Shown here: positions 7,308 through 15,164 of the stretch, piece by piece
Layout of the letters: the number at the start of each line of letters is the position of its first letter
How positions within the stretch are numbered: the stretch's first letter is position 1
NCBI RefSeq assembly: GCF_900100345.1
Contig: NZ_FMTT01000001.1
Location: 1 to 64,000 of the forward strand
Length of the DNA stretch: 64,000 nt
From: Paenibacillus tianmuensis
GTDB lineage: Bacteria; Bacillota; Bacilli; Paenibacillales; NBRC-103111
Direction of reading: 5' to 3'
Made by a program: the position numbers and the translations under genes
The notes under the pieces: model-generated
What the model saw: the letters and a program-made list of their open reading frames with translations, nothing else
Databases searched by the model: none
Told to the model about the DNA's origin: nothing

Positions 7308-8411
7308 TTAGGACCGCTTCCCGGATAAACTTCGTTTCAGGAAGGAAACGGTCTTCTCCAGCTTTAATAAATGGGTGCCCTTGACTAGAATCGCGGTGTC
7401 CGGCTTGATCGTCCCGGCAAGCGCTCGCTGAAGCTGCGGCCTGGACGCGAAGCTGCGGATGCGTGTTGCGGGGAAGCCCGCGTTTCTGGCGCCCGATGCG
7501 ATATGCCTCGCGAGCTTTCCGACCGTATAGAGCCGGGTGAGTCTTTTTCGGGCGGCATACTTTCCGACTTCATCGTGAGCACGGACGGCGTATTTTCCCA
7601 TGTCCTTCATATAGCCGATGATGGCGATTTTGTGCTTTCGGTTTACCGAGGCGAGCGTGTCGAGGGCAGCCTTGGTCGCATCGGGATTGGAGCTGAACGT
7701 ATCGTCGATCAAGGTGATTCGCCTCGGCAGCTCCGTTCGAACTAAGCGGCGATACGGAATCGGATAGTTCGCCAACCCCTTGCGGATTTTGCCCGCCGTG
7801 AATCCCATGCTGTGCGTAATGGCGATCGCATTAAGCGCGTTGTACACGTTATGAACCCCCAGACACGGAATGAAAAATCGCTCCTCTTTCCCGTTCAGCC
7901 GAACCCGGAAGGCCACCCCCCGGCCCAAGAACCGGATGCCGCGTGCCTTGTAATGGGCTTTGTTGCGGATGCCGACCTTCAGCAGCCTGCCTTGAAATCC
8001 TTTGACGGACAACAGCCTGGAATTCGCATTATCCGCATTCAGGACGAGCGTTCCGGTCTTCCGCATGTGCCGGATCAGCTCTGATTTCGCGGCCGCGATG
8101 CCTTGGACCCGGTGTCCGACATTGCCGATATGCGCCGTTCCGACATTGGTAATTATACTGTAGCCCGGTTTGATCAAGCGGCAATGCTCGCGAATATGCC
8201 CTTTGCGAAGCATTGCGAATTCAAGCACGGCCGCCCGGTGCCGGGCATGAATCTGCTTGGCGTACTTGCGCGTGTTCGGCGGCAAATTCCAGTTCGACAC
8301 CGATTTGAAAATGGTCCACCGTCTCCGCAGGATGGAAGCGATCATTTCTTTCGTGGTCGTTTTTCCCGCGCTGCCTGTCACAGCGATGACGGGAATGTTC
8401 CGAGCCGGCAT
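7308..8411 (-). CDS. MurF/CapB-like Mur ligase, stand-alone catalytic form
   Basis: A 367-residue Mur-ligase family enzyme. The ATP loop VIAVTGSAGKTTTKEMIASI is at residues 8-27, the magnesium-binding LEFAML at 63-68 replaces the usual VxE(A/M)G, TNVGTAHIGN lies near 87-96, and the C-terminal ligase domain carries LIDDTFSSNPDATKAALDTL around 235-254. MurF is about 450 residues; here the N-terminal UDP-MurNAc-binding domain is missing, so a UDP-muramyl peptide is an unlikely substrate. CapB of poly-gamma-glutamate synthesis is a similarly short Mur ligase. The family activates a carboxylate as acyl phosphate and joins it to an amine. It is divergent from the PLP oxidase-like gene and close to a CapA homologue, suggesting an amide-forming role. 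ATG 8411 has AAGGTGGG upstream. Confidence 0.82.
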   Translation of the reverse strand: MPARNIPVIAVTGSAGKTTTKEMIASILRRRWTIFKSVSNWNLPPNTRKYAKQIHARHRAAVLEFAMLRKGHIREHCRLIKPGYSIITNVGTAHIGNVGHRVQGIAAAKSELIRHMRKTGTLVLNADNANSRLLSVKGFQGRLLKVGIRNKAHYKARGIRFLGRGVAFRVRLNGKEERFFIPCLGVHNVYNALNAIAITHSMGFTAGKIRKGLANYPIPYRRLVRTELPRRITLIDDTFSSNPDATKAALDTLASVNRKHKIAIIGYMKDMGKYAVRAHDEVGKYAARKRLTRLYTVGKLARHIASGARNAGFPATRIRSFASRPQLQRALAGTIKPDTAILVKGTHLLKLEKTVSFLKRSLSGKRS

Positions 8412-8580
8412 GCAAATCCCACCTTTTCACAGCGAATATACGCTTTAGTCTACGCCGGGCGCAAGCGGATGGAGTGGGTATGTGGGAAAAAATGGGCGTT
8501 TGTACGAGTCCGGCGGCAGGGGAATACCCATATGGTGTAAGATGACTGACCCTTGATTCTGCAGGTGGAGAGTGAGACAA
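8412..8580. promoter_or_regulatory. Divergent intergenic region of the putative biosynthetic cluster
   Basis: This 169-nt gap should carry promoters for the minus-strand ligase and the plus-strand PLP enzyme. I see only a weak candidate -10 TAAGAT with an upstream TG near 8535-8543 on the plus strand and no clear operator. Confidence 0.3.
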
Positions 8581-9729
8581 GTGAAATCATTAATGCGGAT
8601 GCCGAATTTGACGAGGTATGAATCGATCGGCATCAATCAGTTGTTTAACGTAGCCGACGGCCACGCCCATCAGCCGCAAAGCGATGCGCAGCGGCAAATT
8701 ATCGGGCGGCTGCCCGACTTGTTCGATCAGGCGGAAACGGCGAGGCAAGCGGAGTTGGAAGACGAGTTCCGCCGTCTGTTCTACACCTTGGCCGGACAGC
8801 CGACCGCCGCCGGTCTTACCCGGACGCTGTTCTGTTATTCGGCTTCGTTGTCGACCGATTTGATCGCTACCTATTTGGCTTCGCGGGGATTGACGACCGC
8901 GCTGCTGCATCCCTGCTTCGACAATCTGGCGACGCTGCTGCAAAGAAGAAACGTAGCCTTGACGCCGCTGCATGAGGAGGAGCTCAGGCTCGACCGGATG
9001 GAAGAGACGTTCGCAGGACTGGCGGCGGATGCGGTGTTCGTTACGCTTCCCAACAACCCGACGGGCTTCGAGCTGTCGCGGGAAGAATGGGAGAGGCTTG
9101 TTGCAATGTGCGGTCAATACGGCAAGCTGCTTATCGTTGACTGCACGTTCCGATTTTTCTCAAGAAAGCCTTTATGGGATCAGTATGAGCTGCTGGAAAA
9201 GTCGAACATGAGCTATTTGATGGTGGAGGATACGGGAAAGACATGGCCGACCCAGGATCTGAAATGCAGCATTTTGGCAATGAGCGAAGATTTGGCCGAT
9301 GACGTGCTTGAGCTTCACAACGATATTTTGCTTAACGTTTCGCCCTTTATCCTGCAGCTGCTGATCGAATATTTGAAGGACACCGCGCGGCACGGATTGC
9401 AGTCCGTCATATGGGAAACCATTGACCGGAACCGCAAGACGCTGCGGGAAGCCATTCGCTCCTCAGGGCTAGTCTTGAACAATCCGGGTTCGACGATCAG
9501 CGTCGAATGGCTTCGCATCACCGACCCCAACGTCCGCAGCTTGGACATGGTGGACCGTCTGCAGCGGCTGGGGCTCGGGATTTTGCCGGGGGACCACTTC
9601 TACTGGCACGACCACGGACAGGGGGAGCGATATATCCGGATTGCGCTTGCCCGATGCCCGAATATGTTCGCCGAGGCCTGCAACATCTTGCAATCGGCAC
9701 TGATGACGAACAGGATGGATTCGGTATGA
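8581..9729 (+). CDS. PLP-dependent arginine oxidase-like enzyme (MppP/RohP/Ind4 type)
   Basis: A 382-residue fold-type I PLP enzyme that departs from ordinary aminotransferases. The N-terminal NQLFNVADGHAHQ segment (about 19-31), FCYSASLSTDLI (84-95), the LLHPCFDNLATLLQ helix, NNPTG (158-162), D187 and the PLP-lysine motif EDTGKTWPTQDLK (Lys 220) match, as I recall them, the oxygen-using L-arginine oxidases and hydroxylases of mannopeptimycin (MppP), S. cattleya (RohP) and indolmycin (Ind4). The histidine of the ADGHAxQ motif, important in those enzymes, is present. Expected chemistry is oxidation of L-arginine or a relative to a 4-hydroxy- or 4,5-dehydro-2-ketoacid. GTG 8581 follows GGTGGAG by 10 nt. 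It overlaps the next gene by ATGA. A plain aminotransferase is the alternative. Confidence 0.75.
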   Translation: MKSLMRMPNLTRYESIGINQLFNVADGHAHQPQSDAQRQIIGRLPDLFDQAETARQAELEDEFRRLFYTLAGQPTAAGLTRTLFCYSASLSTDLIATYLASRGLTTALLHPCFDNLATLLQRRNVALTPLHEEELRLDRMEETFAGLAADAVFVTLPNNPTGFELSREEWERLVAMCGQYGKLLIVDCTFRFFSRKPLWDQYELLEKSNMSYLMVEDTGKTWPTQDLKCSILAMSEDLADDVLELHNDILLNVSPFILQLLIEYLKDTARHGLQSVIWETIDRNRKTLREAIRSSGLVLNNPGSTISVEWLRITDPNVRSLDMVDRLQRLGLGILPGDHFYWHDHGQGERYIRIALARCPNMFAEACNILQSALMTNRMDSV

Positions 9730-10685
9730 GAATCATCTATCTGGATCAGCCTACCTACCTGCCGGACAATTTTGTGCGAGAGATGGAGAAGCTCGGAGAG
9801 TTTGAAGTGTATTACGACCGCCCAGACGCAACGACGGCCGCTCTACGATTGTCAAAGGCGGACATTGCGATTGTGGAATGGACGCGGCTTCGGGAATTGG
9901 CGTTCGGGAAGCTGCAGAGGCTGAAGCATATCGCCCTCGTCATGACCGGATACGATCTGGTCGATATCGAGGCGGCCGGAGCCGCGGGAATTTCGGTGTC
10001 AAATTGTCCGACGTATTCGGCGCAAGCGGTCGCGGAGCATGTGTTTGCGCTTCTGCTCGCGGTCAATCGTCGCATCATCCGGGCGGATCGTCTTGTCCGG
10101 CAAGGGGAGAGCCATGTGTACGGCCCTTTCCTCGCGGGCGAACTGGCAGGCCGAACGTTAGGGCTGATCGGCACAGGCCGCATCGGGCAGGCGGTGGCGC
10201 GGATCGCCCGGGGCTTCAGGATGCAGGTGATCGGCGCGAACCGGTCCGGAAGGGCCGTCCCAGGGGTGGAAACGGCGGATATCCATGAGGTGATGCGGCG
10301 AAGCGACGTCGTCTCGCTGCATGTGCCGTTCCATGCCAAGACGAAAGGGATGATCACCTCGGAGCTGCTGTCTTTGATGAAAAAGACGGCCCTGTTCATC
10401 AACACGAGCCGGGGCGGTCTGGTGGACGAAGAAGCGTTGTTTGCCCTGCTTCGGGACGGGAAAATCGCCGGCGCGGGCCTTGACGACCTGGCACAGGTGA
10501 CCGGCAACCCTTTGTATAAGCTCGATATCGTTGTATTTACGCCCGGCACGGCGTGGTATACGGATACTGCCCGGGAAGCCAATATGAAGGAGTTGCTGGA
10601 TAACATTCGAGGATATATAAGCGGAATGCCGCGGAATATCGTGAATGAGGAGTTTCTGGCCTCGAAGAAACCGGAAAGCGAATGA
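9726..10685 (+). CDS. 2-hydroxyacid dehydrogenase-fold NAD(P)H enzyme lacking catalytic Glu/His
   Basis: A 319-residue protein of the D-isomer-specific 2-hydroxyacid dehydrogenase family. The Rossmann motif LGLIGTGRIGQAVARIA is near residues 146-162, the substrate-binding arginine is in NTSRGGLVDEEAL (about 228). The usual DVFExEP segment with the catalytic glutamate is replaced by LDDLAQVTGNPLY, and TPHxxW with the catalytic histidine reads FTPGTAWYT, so both acid-base residues are lost. A ketoacid reductase without them is unlikely; an imine reductase that needs no proton donor is plausible. The partner of Ind4 in indolmycin, Ind5, is an imine reductase that I recall as being of this fold. 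The ATG overlaps the oxidase-like gene stop (ATGA), implying a coupled two-step pathway. Confidence 0.8.
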   Translation: MRIIYLDQPTYLPDNFVREMEKLGEFEVYYDRPDATTAALRLSKADIAIVEWTRLRELAFGKLQRLKHIALVMTGYDLVDIEAAGAAGISVSNCPTYSAQAVAEHVFALLLAVNRRIIRADRLVRQGESHVYGPFLAGELAGRTLGLIGTGRIGQAVARIARGFRMQVIGANRSGRAVPGVETADIHEVMRRSDVVSLHVPFHAKTKGMITSELLSLMKKTALFINTSRGGLVDEEALFALLRDGKIAGAGLDDLAQVTGNPLYKLDIVVFTPGTAWYTDTAREANMKELLDNIRGYISGMPRNIVNEEFLASKKPESE

Positions 10686-10771
10686 TCACGTGTTGTCCCG
10701 GCTGAACCAATCCGGCGGTATTGCATATAGTGGATGGAGAATTTCAGCCCAGCTATAGTGAGGACGATGGT

Positions 10772-11857
10772 ATGTCGCGAGAGATTATCATTGCCGCTGT
10801 TGGCGATCTTTTGATGAAGCCGCTGCTGATTCGACTGATGCGTACCGGTGACAAACCGCGTGACTCCGTCGGCAATAAAGGCGGACTTTATAAGTTCGAG
10901 CAGGCGTTTGAATCGGTTGCCCGTTATTTGCAGGATGCGCATCTGACGATCGGAAATCTCGAAACCACCTTCGCCGGGGGACCGGAAGACGGCTACATGA
11001 AGACGAAGCGCAATCCGAAGACCGGCAATCCGTCCTTCAATTGTCCGGATGCCTTCGCCTCCGCGCTGAAGGCGTCCGGCTTCAATGTGCTTGCTACGGC
11101 AAATAACCATTGCATGGACTATGGCATCCGCGGGCTCAGACGGACGCTCGAAGTGCTCGACAAGAACGGGATCGCCCATGTCGGAACGTTCCGGAACCGA
11201 CAGGAGTCCCGATCGCTCTTTGTTCAAAATGTCGAGGGGGTCCGTATCGGCATTGTATCCTATACGAGAGACACGAACGGGATACCGATTCCGAAGAACC
11301 AGCCGGCCGGCGTCAAGAAGCTTGTCCGTGCGAGTATGAAGAAGGATCTGAAGCGGTTACGGGCTATCTCGGATTTCATTGTTGTGTGCATGCACTGCGG
11401 CTACGAATATCATCAAAGTCCATCCGCTCACCAGAAGGAGCTGGTCCGGTTTTTGTTTCGTCAGGGGGCTGATGTGGTGCTTGGTTCGCATCCGCATGTT
11501 CTTCAACCGGCGGTGTGTCGCACGGTGAAAGACGTCGACGGCCGGACACGAGACCGGTTCGCGATCTACTCGCTGGGTAACTTTATTTCCACCCGGCTGC
11601 ACAGCAAGGATGCTGCTTTAAGCGGGTTGATCGTCCGTATTCGAATTCGCAAAGCATCCCGTGGTTCCGTCCGGCTCGCAGGGGTCGAGTACGTCCCGAC
11701 ATGGGTATGCATTGCAAGGAATGGCAAGCAAAAAAAGTGCCGGATTGTGCCGCTTCGGAAGGCCATTGCGCAGCCAGAACCCTTTTTCGCCGGGCAGCTG
11801 GACCGGATGAAACGGGCCTACCGCAGCACGCTTCGCATGTATAATCCAAAGGAGTAA
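10772..11857 (+). CDS. CapA-family (poly-gamma-glutamate capsule type) protein
   Basis: A 361-residue CapA/PgsA-like metallophosphoesterase-fold protein. Family motifs appear in order: IIIAAVGDLLM near 5-15, TIGNLETTFAGG near 60, LATANNHCMDYG near 108, VVCMHCGYEYH near 205, DVVLGSHPHVLQP near 232 and YSLGNFIS near 265. CapA proteins act in capsule or exopolymer production, but many lie outside capsule loci with unknown roles. Unlike typical PgsA no N-terminal membrane anchor is visible, so this one may be cytoplasmic. ATG 10772 is preceded by GTGAGG; longer TTG or GTG starts at 10721 and 10730 are possible. It lies 86 nt after the reductase gene and probably belongs to the same transcript. 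Confidence 0.85.
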   Translation: MSREIIIAAVGDLLMKPLLIRLMRTGDKPRDSVGNKGGLYKFEQAFESVARYLQDAHLTIGNLETTFAGGPEDGYMKTKRNPKTGNPSFNCPDAFASALKASGFNVLATANNHCMDYGIRGLRRTLEVLDKNGIAHVGTFRNRQESRSLFVQNVEGVRIGIVSYTRDTNGIPIPKNQPAGVKKLVRASMKKDLKRLRAISDFIVVCMHCGYEYHQSPSAHQKELVRFLFRQGADVVLGSHPHVLQPAVCRTVKDVDGRTRDRFAIYSLGNFISTRLHSKDAALSGLIVRIRIRKASRGSVRLAGVEYVPTWVCIARNGKQKKCRIVPLRKAIAQPEPFFAGQLDRMKRAYRSTLRMYNPKE

Positions 11858-11870
11858 GCCGCTGCCGGGT

Positions 11871-12212
11871 TCAATTGTCCGGCAGGTCGATATGCTCGGA
11901 AACTCTGGATTTGAGAATTTCGATCAAGTCTTCGTCCATGTATTTGTATTCGTCCGGGATGTCCAGACAAATCATCTTTTTGCTTGCGGCGGCATGGGGG
12001 AATTTCTGGCGAATCCTTGCCACATGCTTCTTCTCCATCACAAAAATAAGTTCCGCCCAGCCGATATGCCCCTCGGTTATCTTGATCCGGGCTTGTTCCT
12101 CCGTCCCCGCGGACCGGACGTCATATCCGTTACACTGGTGAAAGATTTTTTCGGCCGTCAGACTCCGCCACTTGTTTCTGCTGCATACAAATAATAGTTT
12201 TATCGGTTTCAA
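11871..12212 (-). CDS. Low-molecular-weight protein tyrosine phosphatase-like protein
   Basis: A 113-residue protein with the phosphatase loop LLFVCSRNKWRSLTAE near residues 6-21, matching CX5R(S/T). The early part follows LMW-PTP structure, but the C-terminal aspartate motif DP(Y/F) is replaced by a shorter LDIPDEYKYMDEDLIEILKS ending. It belongs to a short family seen widely in bacteria whose substrate is unknown. The start is TTG 12212 with a purine-rich GGAAAAGG upstream. It is convergent with the CapA gene, only 13 nt apart. Tyrosine phosphatases often sit in exopolysaccharide loci, but a kinase partner is absent. Confidence 0.75.
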   Translation of the reverse strand: MKPIKLLFVCSRNKWRSLTAEKIFHQCNGYDVRSAGTEEQARIKITEGHIGWAELIFVMEKKHVARIRQKFPHAAASKKMICLDIPDEYKYMDEDLIEILKSRVSEHIDLPDN

Positions 12213-12270
12213 CCTGCCTTTTCCGCTTGTTTTTAGAGGAAATGGTCCCCGTCTTACGACATCAAATGGT

Positions 12271-12299
12271 TTGACATCCCTCTAGCTGCACGTTACCAT
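12271..12299 (+). promoter_or_regulatory. SigmaA promoter of the DeoR regulator gene
   Basis: TTGACA at 12271-12276, 17-nt spacer, TACCAT at 12294-12299. The following leader up to 12360 is A/C-rich with repeated ACAA motifs, possibly an operator for the DeoR protein itself. Confidence 0.6.
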
Positions 12300-12360
12300 A
12301 AAGCAATAAACAACACAAACATTCAACAATAAGCATAAATCAAAGAAGGGCGGGGCGGCG

Positions 12361-13134
12361 GTGTCATTAACGTTCGAGGAACGCAAAAAAACGATTATGG
12401 GGCAGCTGACGCAGGACGAAAAAGTGCAGGTGCATGCGCTGGCCGAGCAGTTGAACGTGTCGCCGGAAACGATCCGGCGGGATCTGGACAGGCTGGATAA
12501 GGAAGGCCTGCTCAAAAAAGTGTACGGCGGTGCGGTCAAAACCCGCATGGACAGCTGGGAGCCGCCGTTCATCCAACGGGAGCAAATGAACAACAGCGCC
12601 AAGACGTCCATCGGCAAGCTGGCGGCTTCGTTGGTCAAAGAGGGCGAAACGATCATGATCGACAACGGAACGACAACGATGGAGATCGTCCGTCATTTGC
12701 AGCACCGGCCCGATGTGACCGTCGTGACCCATTCCGTGCCGGTGCTGCTTTTGGCGATGGAGCTGTTCAAGGGCCGGATTATTTTTGCCGGCGGGGCGGT
12801 CAACGTGAATCAGCAATCCGTCGGGGGGACGCTGACCGAAGCGATGCTTCAGCAATTCAAAGTGCACAAAGCGTTCATTTCCGTCGGCGGCATCTCGCTC
12901 GTCGAAGGGATTACGGATTATGACTTAAACGAAGCGAGCGTCTCGCGCAAAATGATCGAGCGGGCCGAAGAATCGGTCGTATTGGCCGATCATTCGAAAT
13001 TCGGAAAAACGACATTCGCCAACATTGCGGCGTTGCAAGATATTTCGATGATCATCACCGACAGGGAATGTCCAGCCGACTGGATTCATCAGCTGAGAGA
13101 GAAAGACATCGAGATTCTTATTGCGGAGGACTAA
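12361..13134 (+). CDS. DeoR-family transcriptional regulator
   Basis: A 257-residue regulator. The N-terminal winged HTH is clear (VHALAEQLNVSPETIRRDLD with LDKEGLLKKVYGGAV, residues 22-60), followed by the DeoR sensor domain from about residue 75 with the sugar-phosphate-binding pattern IMIDNGTTTMEIVRHL (99-114) and FISVGGISLVEGITDYDLNE near 180. DeoR repressors bind phosphorylated sugars or sugar acids and control catabolic operons. GTG 12361 starts the frame. It lies directly before the glycosidase operon and has its own terminator, so it most likely represses that operon. The effector is unknown. Confidence 0.92.
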   Translation: MSLTFEERKKTIMGQLTQDEKVQVHALAEQLNVSPETIRRDLDRLDKEGLLKKVYGGAVKTRMDSWEPPFIQREQMNNSAKTSIGKLAASLVKEGETIMIDNGTTTMEIVRHLQHRPDVTVVTHSVPVLLLAMELFKGRIIFAGGAVNVNQQSVGGTLTEAMLQQFKVHKAFISVGGISLVEGITDYDLNEASVSRKMIERAEESVVLADHSKFGKTTFANIAALQDISMIITDRECPADWIHQLREKDIEILIAED

Positions 13135-13156
13135 ATAGTAAGATCGTGTGGAACCT

Positions 13157-13186
13157 AGAGCGAGCGGCCGGCTTGCTCTATTTTTG
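13157..13186 (+). terminator. Terminator of the DeoR gene
   Basis: AGAGCGAGC and GCTTGCTCT pair (one G-T wobble) around GGCCG, followed by ATTTTTGTT. Confidence 0.8.
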
Positions 13187-13320
13187 TTGTAGCTACATAA
13201 GAGCGTTCGTTATCGGATAAACTTACGATCCGCTGCGAACAAAATGACACCCTGGCGGGCTTCCGGAACGGTCCTGCGGAAAAACGTGCAAACAGACACG
13301 AAGCAGCGAACAGAAAGCCG

Positions 13321-13366
13321 TTTTGCGGGAAACGCATTTTACTTATAATTCATGTAAACGCTCTCT
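13321..13366 (+). promoter_or_regulatory. Promoter with overlapping cre-like site for the glycosidase operon
   Basis: A -10 TATAAT at 13344-13349 has a weak -35 TTTTGC 17 nt upstream. TGTAAACGCTCTCT at 13353-13366 agrees with the CcpA consensus TGWAANCGNTNWCA in 13 of 14 positions and sits at the transcription start, where bound CcpA would block initiation. A LacI-type local regulator could use a similar site. Confidence 0.6.
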
Positions 13367-13424
13367 TACTCTTTTCGTTTGAGAGAGCCGATAACAAGAC
13401 GACGGGGGGGCTATCGGAATCTGC

Positions 13425-15119
13425 ATGTGGTTCGATCTTCATACCGTGCCGTTCAGCCGTTTCGGTTCGTATTTTGCCTTTTCGATGCTTACGGCGCATC
13501 CCGAGAGGGAAGCCGGTCTGTACTTGAGGCTCGTGCGGGGCGGGGATCAAGATATCGGAGCCGTGTTCCGAATCGAGCTGCTCGTAGGCGGCCAAGCCGT
13601 TCCTTTTACTTGCTCCGCTTCTCCGACGTTATTGCTTCTTGAAGCGAAGGAAGGAACAGCCGAGTGGTGCATACCGGAGCCGGATTTTATACGTGTTCGC
13701 ACGCAGGGTGTCGGCGTGCGGTTGACCTGCGCGCCCGGCGTATACGATTATGCGTTTCCGCTCGGGGAGCGGGGCTGGGAGTTCAACAGCTTCGTGCGGG
13801 AACGACGCTTTCTGCTTTCCCCTGTAGCCGGGTCGATTCACGAGGATGTGCGCTGGGACGGGGTGAAGGCGCAGCGGCTTGCGTTCGACGGCGTGCCGGG
13901 CAGCGACGGGAGGCTGGAGCTTACGCTGGAGGAATACCGCACCGTTCCGCGCCCGCCGCGCCCCGGATCGTTCGACCAAGGGCTTGCGCAGGTGGGCGGC
14001 GAGTACGCCGCCTGGCGAAGCCGGATGCCCGCCGCTGCCGCGGTCTGGTCCGAAGCCGAGGAGCTGGCCGCTTATATTACTTGGTCCTGCGTTGTGCAGG
14101 CCGACGGGTATTTGCCCCGTCCGGCGATGTATATGTCTAAAAACTGGATGACGAACATTTGGAGCTGGGACCACTGCTTCAATGCGATGGCGCTGGCCGC
14201 AGCCGATCCCGATCTGGCTTGGGACCAGTTTGCAATCTTTTTTGACCGGCAGGACGATAGCGGGATGCTGCCGGATTTCATGAACGATAAATATGCGCTG
14301 TGGAACTGCTGTAAGCCGCCGATCCACGGCTGGACGCTGCGATGGCTGATGAACCGTTCCGAGGCCGTTACGCAGGAGCGGCTTGCGGAAATTTACGAGC
14401 CGCTGGCCCGCTGGACGCAGTGGTGGTTCGATTACCGTGACGACGACCGCGACGGCGTACCACAGTACAATCATGGCAACGACTCCGGGTGGGACAACAG
14501 CACGGTCTTTTTGGCGGCGATTCCCGTGGAAAGTCCCGATTTGTGCGCCTTTCTTATTTTGCAAATGGAGGCGCTTGCCGCAGTGGCGACCAGACTGGGA
14601 CGCGCCGGGGAAGCGGAACGGTGGGAGCGCCGGTCACAGGAGCTGTTGACGCGGATGATTGAACATTTTTGGCGCGGCGACCGCTTCCAGGCCGTACAGT
14701 CCGGCACGCATGCCGGAGCCGGCGAAGGCGACAGTTTGATGGCGTATTTGCCTGTTGTTTTGGGCAAGCGTCTGCCAGAGCCGATTCTGCACAAGCTGAT
14801 CGAAGGGCTGCGCGAGGAAGGGCGCTTTCTGACGGCGCACGGCTTCGCCACCGAAAGCGTCGGAAGCCCGCTGTACGCGCCGGACGGCTATTGGCGGGGA
14901 CCGATCTGGGCCCCGGTCATGCTGCTGCTCGTGGAAGGGCTGAAGGAGGCGGGCGAGGAGCAGTTCGCGGCCGACGTTGCGAGGCGTTTTTGCCGGATGG
15001 CGACTTCCGCAGGCATGGCCGAAAACTTCGACGCGCTCGAAGGGCGCGGGCTGCGGGACCGGGCGTTCACGTGGACGTCCAGCGTCTTTCTGCTGCTGGC
15101 CCGGGAGTATGGGGCGTAA
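13425..15119 (+). CDS. (alpha/alpha)6-barrel glycoside hydrolase, GH63/trehalase-like
   Basis: A 564-residue cytoplasmic protein with no signal peptide. Residues 1-190 form a beta-rich N-terminal domain; the rest is an (alpha/alpha)6 barrel of the GH63/GH37/MGH1-like clan. Recognisable barrel motifs are NIWSWDHCFNAMALA near 245, the acidic QYNHGNDSGWDNS segment near 350 that supplies the general acid, and GSPLYAPDGYWRGPIWAPVM near 485. Members cleave alpha-glucosides, mannosylglycerate or similar small glycosides, so the target may be an imported oligosaccharide. It begins the operon with SDR and GcvP-like genes and follows the cre-controlled promoter. The exact substrate cannot be deduced. 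Confidence 0.8.
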   Translation: MWFDLHTVPFSRFGSYFAFSMLTAHPEREAGLYLRLVRGGDQDIGAVFRIELLVGGQAVPFTCSASPTLLLLEAKEGTAEWCIPEPDFIRVRTQGVGVRLTCAPGVYDYAFPLGERGWEFNSFVRERRFLLSPVAGSIHEDVRWDGVKAQRLAFDGVPGSDGRLELTLEEYRTVPRPPRPGSFDQGLAQVGGEYAAWRSRMPAAAAVWSEAEELAAYITWSCVVQADGYLPRPAMYMSKNWMTNIWSWDHCFNAMALAAADPDLAWDQFAIFFDRQDDSGMLPDFMNDKYALWNCCKPPIHGWTLRWLMNRSEAVTQERLAEIYEPLARWTQWWFDYRDDDRDGVPQYNHGNDSGWDNSTVFLAAIPVESPDLCAFLILQMEALAAVATRLGRAGEAERWERRSQELLTRMIEHFWRGDRFQAVQSGTHAGAGEGDSLMAYLPVVLGKRLPEPILHKLIEGLREEGRFLTAHGFATESVGSPLYAPDGYWRGPIWAPVMLLLVEGLKEAGEEQFAADVARRFCRMATSAGMAENFDALEGRGLRDRAFTWTSSVFLLLAREYGA

Positions 15120-15164
15120 GCCGCTTAAACGGAGCTTGTCCGAGGATAAGGGGGAACAAGGGAG

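Noticed and set aside
9507-9725. N-terminal extension of the dehydrogenase gene into the PLP gene
   Set aside because: The Rossmann protein begins at MRIIYLDQ (9726) with ATGA overlap; upstream residues overlap the oxidase-like coding sequence in another frame.
9812-11227. Long open frame (471 codons) on the minus strand
   Set aside because: It is antisense to the reductase and CapA genes, is rich in Arg, Ser and Ala as expected from a GC-rich shadow frame, and has no ribosome site or domain.
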